From a bacterium (GTDB lineage: Bacteria; BMS3Abin14), in assembly GCA_022865845.1 (NCBI GenBank), contig JALHUC010000462.1:1-15161 (forward strand): DNA of 15,161 bases. The letters are read 5' to 3'. Below are positions 7,410 to 13,731 of the stretch, piece by piece (the first letter of the stretch is position 1; each line of letters begins with the position of its first letter). The notes below the pieces were generated by a model. That model saw only the letters and a program-made list of their open reading frames with translations, did no database searches and was not told the DNA's origin. The translations under genes were made by a program, and so were the position numbers.

Positions 7410-10190
7410 ATGTTCACGATCACCATTGATGGCAAAAAAACACAGGTAACGCGTGGGACGACCGTACTGAATGCCGCGCGGGATCTGGACATAGACATCC
7501 CCACGTTCTGTGATCACAAATACCTGCTCCCATTCGGGTCGTGCCGCATGTGCGTGGTTGAGGTTGAGGGGTCGGACCGGCTCTTCGCCTCCTGTGTTGT
7601 CCCCGTGACCGACGGAATGGAAGTCCACACGAATACGGCCCGGGTCAAGCGTGCCCGGGAGGCTGTGCTGGAGCTTCTCCTGACCTACCATCCACTGGAG
7701 TGCCCCGTGTGCCCGCAGTCAGGCCGCTGCCTGCTCCAGGACCTGGTTTTCGAACACGGGAGGGATTACGGCAGGTTCGGACACATCGATGTGGAAAAGA
7801 GGATCGACCATCTGTCTCCCCTCATCGAGATGAACCAGAACAGGTGCATCCTTTGCGGGCGATGTGTCAGGATATGTGACGAAGTGCAGGCCGAGGGTGA
7901 GTTTGACTTCACCGGCCGCGGGTTCCCAACGGTGGTCGAACCCACCTTCGCCAAACCGATGGACTGCGAATTCTGCGGCCAGTGTGTACAGGCCTGTCCG
8001 GTGGGTTCCCTTTACAGCCGGATCTTCAAACACACGGCGCCGACCTGGGAACTGACACAGGTAAGGACCACCTGCCCCTTCTGCGGCGTGGGGTGCACCC
8101 TGGACCTGGAGGTCAAGGGCGACCATATTTACCACGTGCTGGGTGTTGACGACGAAGGGTCCAACAACAACGGTTTCCTCTGCTGCAAGGGCCGCTTTGG
8201 ATACGAGTACGTACACCACCCCGACAGGATCACCGAGCCCATGGTGCGACAGGAAGGTGAACTTGTTCCTGTGACCTGGGAAGAGGCATACGAGTACATC
8301 GCGCAGGGGATGGAGAGGATCCGTTCAGAGGATGGTCCCGATGCCCTGGGCGGCATCTCTTCGGCCAGATGCACCAACGAGGAGAACTACCTTTTCCAAA
8401 AGTTCATGAGAGCAGTCGTCGGTACCAACAACGTTGACTCCATCGCCCGTTTCGGCCACTTCCCGGGAATGGAAGCCCTCAGGAAAGCGTTCGGCGTTGA
8501 GGCCCCTACCAACTCCCTGAACGACCTTCAGCACTCGGATCTCATCTTCGCCATCGATTCCAATATCACCGAGGACGATCACGTGGCAGGGCTCAAGGTA
8601 CTCAAGCAGGTCAGATCAGGGAACGCGAAGCTCATAGCCGCCAACACCAGAGGTGTCAAGATCACACGGTTCGCCGACCCCTGGATGCAGCACAACGCTG
8701 GAACCAGCGTGGCGCTCCTCAACTCCATGGCCTTCGTGATCCTGGAAGAGGGTCTCGAAGACAAGGTGTTCTGCAGTACCCGGGTGACGGGTCTTGATGA
8801 ACTGAGGGAGTCCCTCGGGGGGTCTGAGCCGGAAAAGATGGAGGCGGTCACAGGCGTGAAAGCCGGGGTTGTCAGGGAGGCAGCAAGGACCATCGCCTCG
8901 GCCGAAAACGTCACGATCCTCATCACCCTGGGTGGAGCCAGTCCCTATACAGGAGAGGACACCGTCGCCGCCGCCGCAAACCTGGCTCTCATAACCGGCA
9001 ATGTCGGCAAGGTCGGCGCGGGCATCATCCCTCTCTCCGAGTACAATAACATCCAGGGATCGATGGACATGGGTGCATTGGCCGAGTTCCTTCCCGGATA
9101 CCAGCCGGTGGCCGATGACGGGATCAGAACGTGGTTCGAAGCCCAGTGGGGGGTCAACCTGCCAACGGGACCCGGGCTCAATGCAATAGGCATGATCGAG
9201 GCCGCCGCCGAGGGTAAGGTCAAGGGGATGTACATCATGGGTGAAAACCCCCTCTCGTCCTTCCCCGATCAGGAACGGGTGATCGAGGCCATGAAAAAAC
9301 TGGACCTCCTGGTAGTCCAGGACATGTTCCTCACCGAAACAGCCCTCTTTGCGGACGTGGTTCTGCCCACTTCCTGCGGACCCGAAAAGAACGGTACCTT
9401 CACCAATACCGACCGGCGGGTCCAGAGAATAAGGAAAGCCATCGAATCCCCCGGTAAGACCAGAGACGACTGGAAGATACTCACCGAACTGTCGGAGGCC
9501 ATGGGCTACAGCAACGGGATCGGTTCCGCCATGGAAGTGCTCGACGAGATCACCAGGATGGTCCCCTTTTACGCGGGGATCCTACCGGAACGCCTTGAAA
9601 AGAACGGGATCCACTGGCCCTGTCCCAGACCGGACCACCCCGGGACAGAGGTGTTACACCTGGATCGTTTTCCGAGCGGCCTCGGGCGCACCCGTCCGGT
9701 CCAGTTCCAGGAGCCGAAAAAGGCCACACCCAACTATCCCTACCTGCTCATACCAGGCACAATCCTCTATCACTCGGGGACCACGACGACGATGGCCAAG
9801 GGACTCAACGCGGTGGCACCGACAGCCATCGCCGAGATCAACCCTGCCGATGCTCGCGAACTTGAACTGAAAACTAAAGACTGGGTGCGACTGACCAGCC
9901 GCAAGGGGATCACGGAGGTCGAGGTCAAGGTCACCAAACGGAACATGGCCGGGACGATATTCGTACCGACCCACTTCCGGGAGGTGCCCGTCAACGCGCT
10001 CATCGGGTACGATCCCGTCAAGGAGAGAGGCCTGACCTACGTCGGTATCGAGAGGATAGAGAGGATAGATGTCCAGAGAAAGGCCGATGAAAGCCAGGCC
10101 TCAAAATTGAAGAAGACAGTCCAGGAAATACAGGATAAGAAACGTCGGGCCGTAAAAGAGTCTGGGCCCGAAGTCTCGGGAGGGAAATGA
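7410..10190 (+). CDS. nuoG: Second NuoG/FdhA-like iron-sulfur subunit
   Basis: This 926-residue paralogue of the protein at 576 has the same domain order and every iron-sulfur ligand: [2Fe-2S] C34, C45, C48, C62; His-Cys H94, C98, C101, C107; C146/149/152/156; C186/189/192/196; and C222/225/229/258 ahead of the molybdopterin-fold domain. At the metal site of formate dehydrogenases it reads ARFGHFP: the Arg (R347) and His (H350) are kept, but the Cys/Sec is G349. It may retain a pterin pocket, but formate oxidation of the known kind is unlikely. About 42 residues at the C-terminus are Lys/Arg/Glu-rich and absent from the first copy. It starts 21 bases after the NuoF fusion with a GAGGGA site and ends one base before the next start. 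It is probably the electron-relay partner of the NuoE-NuoF fusion; SfrA-type NADPH oxidoreductase subunits of Geobacter are a possible analogue, recalled rather than compared. Confidence 0.88.
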   Translation: MFTITIDGKKTQVTRGTTVLNAARDLDIDIPTFCDHKYLLPFGSCRMCVVEVEGSDRLFASCVVPVTDGMEVHTNTARVKRAREAVLELLLTYHPLECPVCPQSGRCLLQDLVFEHGRDYGRFGHIDVEKRIDHLSPLIEMNQNRCILCGRCVRICDEVQAEGEFDFTGRGFPTVVEPTFAKPMDCEFCGQCVQACPVGSLYSRIFKHTAPTWELTQVRTTCPFCGVGCTLDLEVKGDHIYHVLGVDDEGSNNNGFLCCKGRFGYEYVHHPDRITEPMVRQEGELVPVTWEEAYEYIAQGMERIRSEDGPDALGGISSARCTNEENYLFQKFMRAVVGTNNVDSIARFGHFPGMEALRKAFGVEAPTNSLNDLQHSDLIFAIDSNITEDDHVAGLKVLKQVRSGNAKLIAANTRGVKITRFADPWMQHNAGTSVALLNSMAFVILEEGLEDKVFCSTRVTGLDELRESLGGSEPEKMEAVTGVKAGVVREAARTIASAENVTILITLGGASPYTGEDTVAAAANLALITGNVGKVGAGIIPLSEYNNIQGSMDMGALAEFLPGYQPVADDGIRTWFEAQWGVNLPTGPGLNAIGMIEAAAEGKVKGMYIMGENPLSSFPDQERVIEAMKKLDLLVVQDMFLTETALFADVVLPTSCGPEKNGTFTNTDRRVQRIRKAIESPGKTRDDWKILTELSEAMGYSNGIGSAMEVLDEITRMVPFYAGILPERLEKNGIHWPCPRPDHPGTEVLHLDRFPSGLGRTRPVQFQEPKKATPNYPYLLIPGTILYHSGTTTTMAKGLNAVAPTAIAEINPADARELELKTKDWVRLTSRKGITEVEVKVTKRNMAGTIFVPTHFREVPVNALIGYDPVKERGLTYVGIERIERIDVQRKADESQASKLKKTVQEIQDKKRRAVKESGPEVSGGK

Positions 10191-10191
10191 A

Positions 10192-11190
10192 ATGATCTGC
10201 CCGGAATGCAATCTGATCATCCCGGAGGACAGCCGTTACTGCAAGGAATGCGGTAACAAGATGGTGGTGTCCGGCCAGGAGCAGGAGGCTTTTTCCGACC
10301 AGGAGAAAGCCGAACGGCTCTACCGGGAGGGGATCTCCCTGTACCATCAGGGCCTTTTCGACGACGCCCTGAAGCGCTGGCGGGAAACTCTCGAACTGGT
10401 GCCTGACTTCCAGATGACCTGCTACTACATGGGTGTCGCCTACTACGACAAGGGCATGCTCAATCTTGGCCTGGAGTGTTTCAAGAAGGCGGAGGCCGCC
10501 AACCCCACTTCCCCCGCGATCCACTACCGGCTGGGGATGACCTATTACTCCATGGGGCTGCTCCCGGACTCAGAATTTCATTTCAAGAAGGTGCGAAGCA
10601 TCATCCCGAACACCGCCCAGATCCACTACCGCCTGGCCCTGCTGCACCAGAAGAACGCCAACCTGGAAGAGGCGGTGATCGAACTGAACCAGGCCCTGGA
10701 GATATCCCCCAAATTTGCCCGGGCGTTGTACGTCCTCGGCACCGTCTATTACCAGAAGGGGATGCTCAAGGAAGCGGCCGAAGCCTTGCGAAAAGTGGTG
10801 GAAATATCCCCTGGATACGTCATGGCCTACTACTGGCTGGGCCAGGTCTACTTCCACAAGGGAAACATGAAAGACACGATCGAGGCATTCAGCAAGACCC
10901 TGTCCCTGTCACCTAAATTTGCGGCCGCCTACTACCACCTGGCTGTGGCACAGGCCCGCAAGGGAGATCACGAGGACGCCGCCTCGAACTTCAACAAGGT
11001 CATGGAACTCGATCCCCAGGATTCGAGCGCCCTTTACCACCTCGGAAACAGCTACATCCACCTCGGCATGCTCAACAAGGCCGAGGATGTCCTCGGCGAG
11101 GCTATAAAACTCAACCCGGAGAACACCCAGGCCTTCTTCCTTCTCGAGAAGGTAGGGGAGATCAAGCGCTCCGGGGCCATGGAATACTGA
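10192..11190 (+). CDS. Zinc-ribbon and tetratricopeptide-repeat protein
   Basis: This 332-residue protein begins with a short zinc ribbon (C3-x2-C6, C17-x2-C20) and continues with about eight consecutive 34-residue TPR units from roughly residue 40 to 315. Typical phrases are YYMGVAYYDKGM, LYVLGTVYYQKGM and YYHLAVAQARKGD, each followed by a helix ending in a P-turn (LELVP, LEISP, LSLSP, LELDP). There is no signal peptide or membrane segment, so it should be cytoplasmic. TPR arrays bind proteins and often act as scaffolds or assembly factors. Its start, with GGGAGGG upstream, lies one base after the second nuoG stop, so it belongs to the same translation unit and closes the inserted block before the 203-base gap. 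A role in assembling or docking the second electron-input module is my inference; no specific family was recognised. Confidence 0.88.
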   Translation: MICPECNLIIPEDSRYCKECGNKMVVSGQEQEAFSDQEKAERLYREGISLYHQGLFDDALKRWRETLELVPDFQMTCYYMGVAYYDKGMLNLGLECFKKAEAANPTSPAIHYRLGMTYYSMGLLPDSEFHFKKVRSIIPNTAQIHYRLALLHQKNANLEEAVIELNQALEISPKFARALYVLGTVYYQKGMLKEAAEALRKVVEISPGYVMAYYWLGQVYFHKGNMKDTIEAFSKTLSLSPKFAAAYYHLAVAQARKGDHEDAASNFNKVMELDPQDSSALYHLGNSYIHLGMLNKAEDVLGEAIKLNPENTQAFFLLEKVGEIKRSGAMEY

Positions 11191-11198
11191 TCAATATT

Positions 11199-11221
11199 GA
11201 TGGACTCGTAAAAAGTCCATC
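11199..11221 (+). repeat. Inverted repeat 1 (8-base arms, 7-base loop)
   Basis: GATGGACT at 11199-11206 pairs perfectly with AGTCCATC at 11214-11221 around an A-rich loop (CGTAAAA). It lies nine bases after the TPR gene stop. There is no T-run behind it, so it is not a classic terminator. It may be the left edge of a repetitive element. Confidence 0.75.
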
Positions 11222-11277
11222 TGACAGGGTGTACGCGTTGCGTGCGACTAAGGGATGAAATGGGGGTGGGGGTGGAA

Positions 11278-11300
11278 CCAGGCGAATTCACTTCGCCTGG
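11278..11300 (+). repeat. Inverted repeat 2 (9-base arms, 5-base loop)
   Basis: CCAGGCGAA at 11278-11286 pairs perfectly with TTCGCCTGG at 11292-11300 around TTCAC. It follows a G-rich run directly and abuts the next hairpin with one base between them, so both could stack in RNA. Confidence 0.75.
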
Positions 11301-11301
11301 C

Positions 11302-11330
11302 GGGGGATCACGCCCAAGGCGTGATCGCCC
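11302..11330 (+). repeat. Inverted repeat 3 (9-base perfect stem plus 3 outer pairs)
   Basis: GATCACGCC at 11306-11314 pairs with GGCGTGATC at 11318-11326 over a CAA loop. After one G-G mismatch, GGG and CCC extend the stem to 11302 and 11330. It is the strongest hairpin in the window but is followed by TAAATAA rather than a T-run, so it would act as an RNA-stability or repeat element rather than a Rho-independent terminator. Confidence 0.78.
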
Positions 11331-11332
11331 TA

Positions 11333-11366
11333 AATAACGCTCGAAGAGAATTTTTTCGAGGTTATT
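11333..11366 (+). repeat. Inverted repeat 4 (12-base arms with one bulged G)
   Basis: AATAAC, a bulged G, then CTCGAA at 11333-11345 pairs with TTCGAGGTTATT at 11355-11366 around a 9-base loop that includes part of a T-run. It differs in base composition from the three GC-rich hairpins upstream. It ends 15 bases before the nuoH ribosome site, so it could be the true nuoH leader structure or an operator-like site. Confidence 0.68.
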
Positions 11367-11380
11367 AACAACGGTTAGTA

Positions 11381-11386
11381 AAAGGA
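11381..11386 (+). promoter_or_regulatory. nuoH ribosome binding site
   Basis: AAAGGA sits seven bases before the ATG at 11394. It shows that nuoH can be initiated independently of the distant upstream TPR gene. Confidence 0.6.
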
Positions 11387-11393
11387 CGCTCAT

Positions 11394-12434
11394 ATGGAGA
11401 ATGTCTGGATATACTTGCTGATAATACTTCTTAAGATAGTTGGTATTATCACTGTTGCCCTGGGAGGGGTAACGGTCATGAACTGGGTTGAGCGCAAAGT
11501 CTGCGGTCACATTCAGCATCGGCACGGGCCTCTTTATGTCGGTCCTCACGGGATTCTGCAGCCCATTGCTGATGGTCTGAAACTGTTCCTAAAAGAGGAC
11601 ATCACACCGACCAATGTTGACCGCGGCCTTTTCATGCTTGCTCCCATCATGGCTTTTGTGCCGGCCCTCCTGACCTTTGCCGTGATCCCCGTAGGGCCGC
11701 ACCTCATGATCTCCAACGTGAATATCGGTCTGGTGTACATTCTTTCAGTATCCTCACTGGGTATCTTCGGTATCATCATGGGCGGTTGGGCCTCGAACAA
11801 CAAGTATGCTCTCCTCGGAGGGCTCCGTTCTGCCGCCCAGATGATCAGCTACGAGATCCCCCTTGGGCTATCGGTGATCGGTGTTCTTATGTATTCAGGG
11901 TCCCTGTCCATGACGAAGATCGTCATGGCACAGCAGGGTTTTTGGTTCGGCTTTATCCCCAAGTGGTTTGTAATCCCACAATTCCTGGGGTTCATTCTTT
12001 TCCTGGTGGCTGCCTTCGCGGAGACCAACCGCCTGCCTTTTGATCTTCCGGAAGCAGAGACTGAGCTTGTGGCAGGGTATTTTGTCGAATACGGAAGCCT
12101 GCGGTGGGCCATGTTCATGATGGCCGAATACGTGGCCATGATCTCCGCTTCCTGCGTTATCGTGACCCTCTTCTTCGGCGGCTGGCTGCCGCTGCCCGTC
12201 ATCGGGCCCCTGGTCGAAGGGATCCTGCCGTCCAATGTCGTTCTGTACGCCATGCCGGTGGTCTGGTTCCTGTCCAAGGTGGCCGTATTCATGTTCTTCT
12301 TTGTATGGGTTCGATGGACCTTCCCGAGGCTGCGGTACGATCAGCTTATGTCACTGGGATGGAAGGTTCTTCTGCCGCTGGCCATCTTCAATATATTCAT
12401 CTCCGGCATTCTGAGAATGGCGCAACTCAACTAA
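11394..12434 (+). CDS. nuoH: NuoH, quinone-site membrane subunit of complex I
   Basis: NuoH (ND1 homologue, 346 residues, normal length) anchors the peripheral arm to the membrane and forms the quinone channel and the start of the proton path. About eight membrane helices are evident. Family signatures: NWVERKVCGHIQHRHGP at 30-45, GILQPIADGLKLFLKED at 53-69, NNKYALLGGLRSAAQMISYE at 135-154, and the acidic loop FDLPEAETELVAGYFVEY at 216-233, which contacts the quinone tunnel. E33 and the glutamates at 220, 222, 224 and 232 are present. It is the first gene of the membrane-arm block after a 203-base gap and is followed 17 bases later by nuoI. Confidence 0.97.
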   Translation: MENVWIYLLIILLKIVGIITVALGGVTVMNWVERKVCGHIQHRHGPLYVGPHGILQPIADGLKLFLKEDITPTNVDRGLFMLAPIMAFVPALLTFAVIPVGPHLMISNVNIGLVYILSVSSLGIFGIIMGGWASNNKYALLGGLRSAAQMISYEIPLGLSVIGVLMYSGSLSMTKIVMAQQGFWFGFIPKWFVIPQFLGFILFLVAAFAETNRLPFDLPEAETELVAGYFVEYGSLRWAMFMMAEYVAMISASCVIVTLFFGGWLPLPVIGPLVEGILPSNVVLYAMPVVWFLSKVAVFMFFFVWVRWTFPRLRYDQLMSLGWKVLLPLAIFNIFISGILRMAQLN

Positions 12435-12441
12435 TTGAACG

Positions 12442-12445
12442 GGAG
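12442..12445 (+). promoter_or_regulatory. Ribosome binding site deciding a GTG start for nuoI
   Basis: GGAG lies six bases before GTG at 12452, but 15 bases before the first in-frame ATG at 12461. The GTG is therefore the likelier start, giving 148 rather than 145 residues. Confidence 0.5.
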
Positions 12446-12451
12446 AGTATA

Positions 12452-12898
12452 GTGGGTTTGATGACGAACATCTTTCAGACGGATCTTATCAAGGGGCTCA
12501 CGCTCACCATTCGCTACTTTTTTTCCAAGCCGGTGACCCTCAGATACCCGGAAGTCTATTACGATATTCCCGATCGTTTTCGCGGCGCACAGATCCTGAA
12601 ACGCCATGAGGACGGGAAAGAGCGCTGTGTGGGGTGCGGCCTGTGCGCGGAAGTATGTCCTTCGAACGCCATAGTGATTGTAACTTCCGAGGGAGATGAG
12701 CACGAAAAGGTCGTGGATTACTACATGATCGATCGGGGGCTTTGCATCTACTGCGGATATTGCCAGGAGGTGTGCCCTGTTGACGCCATATTCATGGGAA
12801 ACGATTTCGAGTTGACGGTCACAGATCCTGGAAAGCTCCAGGTTACCAAGGATCAGATGCTCGCCATGGGGGAAGACCCCCGTTACGATCGCCTTTAG
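12452..12898 (+). CDS. nuoI: NuoI, 2x[4Fe-4S] ferredoxin-like subunit of complex I
   Basis: NuoI (148 residues) carries clusters N6a and N6b, which bring electrons from NuoG to the last cluster in NuoB next to quinone. An amphipathic N-terminal helix (TDLIKGLTLTIRYFF, residues 10-24) that would lie along the membrane and the VTLRYPE segment precede the two ferredoxin motifs: C59, C62, C65, C69 (CVGCGLCAEVCP) and C98, C101, C104, C108 (CIYCGYCQEVCP). All eight ligands are present. GTG at 12452 is chosen over ATG at 12461 because of the ribosome-site spacing. Upstream open frame overlapping nuoH is not coding. nuoJ follows after ten bases. Confidence 0.95.
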   Translation: MGLMTNIFQTDLIKGLTLTIRYFFSKPVTLRYPEVYYDIPDRFRGAQILKRHEDGKERCVGCGLCAEVCPSNAIVIVTSEGDEHEKVVDYYMIDRGLCIYCGYCQEVCPVDAIFMGNDFELTVTDPGKLQVTKDQMLAMGEDPRYDRL

Positions 12899-12908
12899 GA
12901 GCACGAGA

Positions 12909-13421
12909 ATGGGTCTGCACGACATAATGTTCTACTATTTTGCGTCAGTGATCGTGATCACGGCCCTGTTGGCCGTCTCGCGGCCCAACCCGGTATACGC
13001 GGTGGTCTTCCTCATACCGTGTTTCTTTCATGTGGCGGGGATCTTTGTGCTGCTGCAGGCTGAGTTCCTGGCTGTTGTCCAGATCCTGGTTCCGGCAGGA
13101 GCGCTCATGGTGCTCTACCTCTTTGTGGTGTTTCTCTTTAACCTCTCCGAGATCAAAGGGATGAAATCGACCCACAGGCAATCGGTCCTGGCAGGGATCG
13201 TCGCTTTGATCATGTTCATACTTCTGGCAGTCCTGGCTGTTCGCGGCATTTTCCCCGGTCCTTTCCAGGAGCTGGTGGAGAGCACTGCGGTGGAAAACAC
13301 AGTTGCCGTGGGCGGGGCGCTCTATACAAGGTTCCTGTTCCCCTTTGAACTGGCCTCCCTGGTGCTGCTGGTGGTCATGTTCGGGGCAATGGTCCTCGCC
13401 AGAAGGGAGGGTAAAGAATGA
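12909..13421 (+). CDS. nuoJ: NuoJ, membrane subunit of complex I (ND6 homologue)
   Basis: This is a 170-residue, strongly hydrophobic protein with about five membrane helices. The family core [28 protein letters not shown] (residues 51-78, read in two parts) is helix 3, where active complex I forms a pi-bulge during turnover. In the usual sequence a Tyr precedes the (A/V)GA of this helix; here it is P62. The C-terminus ends in the positively charged LARREGKE typical of a cytoplasmic tail. Its stop overlaps the nuoK start by four bases (ATGA). The ribosome site overlaps the nuoI stop (TTTAGGAG). Identity is firm from both sequence and position. Confidence 0.95.
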   Translation: MGLHDIMFYYFASVIVITALLAVSRPNPVYAVVFLIPCFFHVAGIFVLLQAEFLAVVQILVPAGALMVLYLFVVFLFNLSEIKGMKSTHRQSVLAGIVALIMFILLAVLAVRGIFPGPFQELVESTAVENTVAVGGALYTRFLFPFELASLVLLVVMFGAMVLARREGKE

Positions 13422-13720
13422 TCTCCCTGACACATTACCTCGTATTATCTGCCATCCTGTTCACTATCGGCCTGTCGGGCGTGCTTATGAGAAAGAACGT
13501 TATCATAATCCTGCTCTCTATTGAGCTGATGCTCACAGCCGTGAACTTGAACTTCATCGCTTTTTCACACTATATGAAAAACCCTGTTGGACAGGTTTTC
13601 GTCTTCTTCGTCATGACCGTTGCCGCTGCTGAGACGGCACTTGGACTTGCCATTGTGGTGGCGCTGTTCAGGAATATCGAAACGGTCAACGTGGATGAGA
13701 TCAACCAGCTGAAGGGCTAG
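13418..13720 (+). CDS. nuoK: NuoK, proton-path membrane subunit of complex I (ND4L homologue)
   Basis: NuoK is exactly 100 residues, the typical family size, with three membrane helices. Its two essential buried glutamates are present at E36 ([13 protein letters not shown]) and E72 ([16 protein letters not shown]), the same numbers as in E. coli NuoK. These form part of the central hydrophilic axis that links quinone chemistry to the antiporter-like subunits. It is coupled to nuoJ by a four-base overlap, and nuoL follows after 11 bases. No irregularity is seen. Confidence 0.98.
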   Translation: MISLTHYLVLSAILFTIGLSGVLMRKNVIIILLSIELMLTAVNLNFIAFSHYMKNPVGQVFVFFVMTVAAAETALGLAIVVALFRNIETVNVDEINQLKG

Positions 13721-13731
13721 GAGACGACCCG

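Larger units (their letters stand above)
11191..11393 (+). other. Non-coding gap with four hairpins between the inserted block and nuoH
   Basis: This is the only intergenic stretch above 30 bases in the window. It contains four inverted repeats in a row, listed separately, and a G-rich run at 11262-11275. It ends with an AAAGGA ribosome site before nuoH. I see no credible coding frame, no tRNA-like fold and no clear sigma-70 promoter; an unusual promoter cannot be excluded. The first 140 bases look like a dispersed stem-loop element rather than a gene-specific leader. Confidence 0.7.

Noticed and set aside
7386..7412. Possible TGA readthrough joining the NuoF fusion to the second NuoG, since both are in the same frame with no other stop between them
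   Set aside because: The second NuoG has its own ATG and a GAGGGA site, the 21-base spacer is not conserved protein-like, and NuoF and NuoG are normally separate subunits.
5526..7691. Minus-strand open frame of 721 codons opposite the NuoF fusion and the second nuoG start, plus one of 382 codons at 3996-5144
   Set aside because: These mirror the codon-position bias of the plus-strand genes, span gene boundaries, and their translations show no domain motif, whereas the plus strand encodes clear conserved proteins.
11302..11337. Strong hairpin as a Rho-independent terminator
   Set aside because: It is followed by TAAATAA, not a T-run, and the operon's remaining complex I genes follow on the same strand.
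11220..11393. Sigma-70 promoter for nuoH in the gap
   Set aside because: TTGCGT-like and TATTAA-like hexamers occur but not at convincing spacing; the case is too weak to list as a feature.
12104..12451. Longer version of nuoI starting inside nuoH
   Set aside because: The upstream part is an out-of-frame reading of nuoH; family alignment and the GGAG site place the start at 12452.
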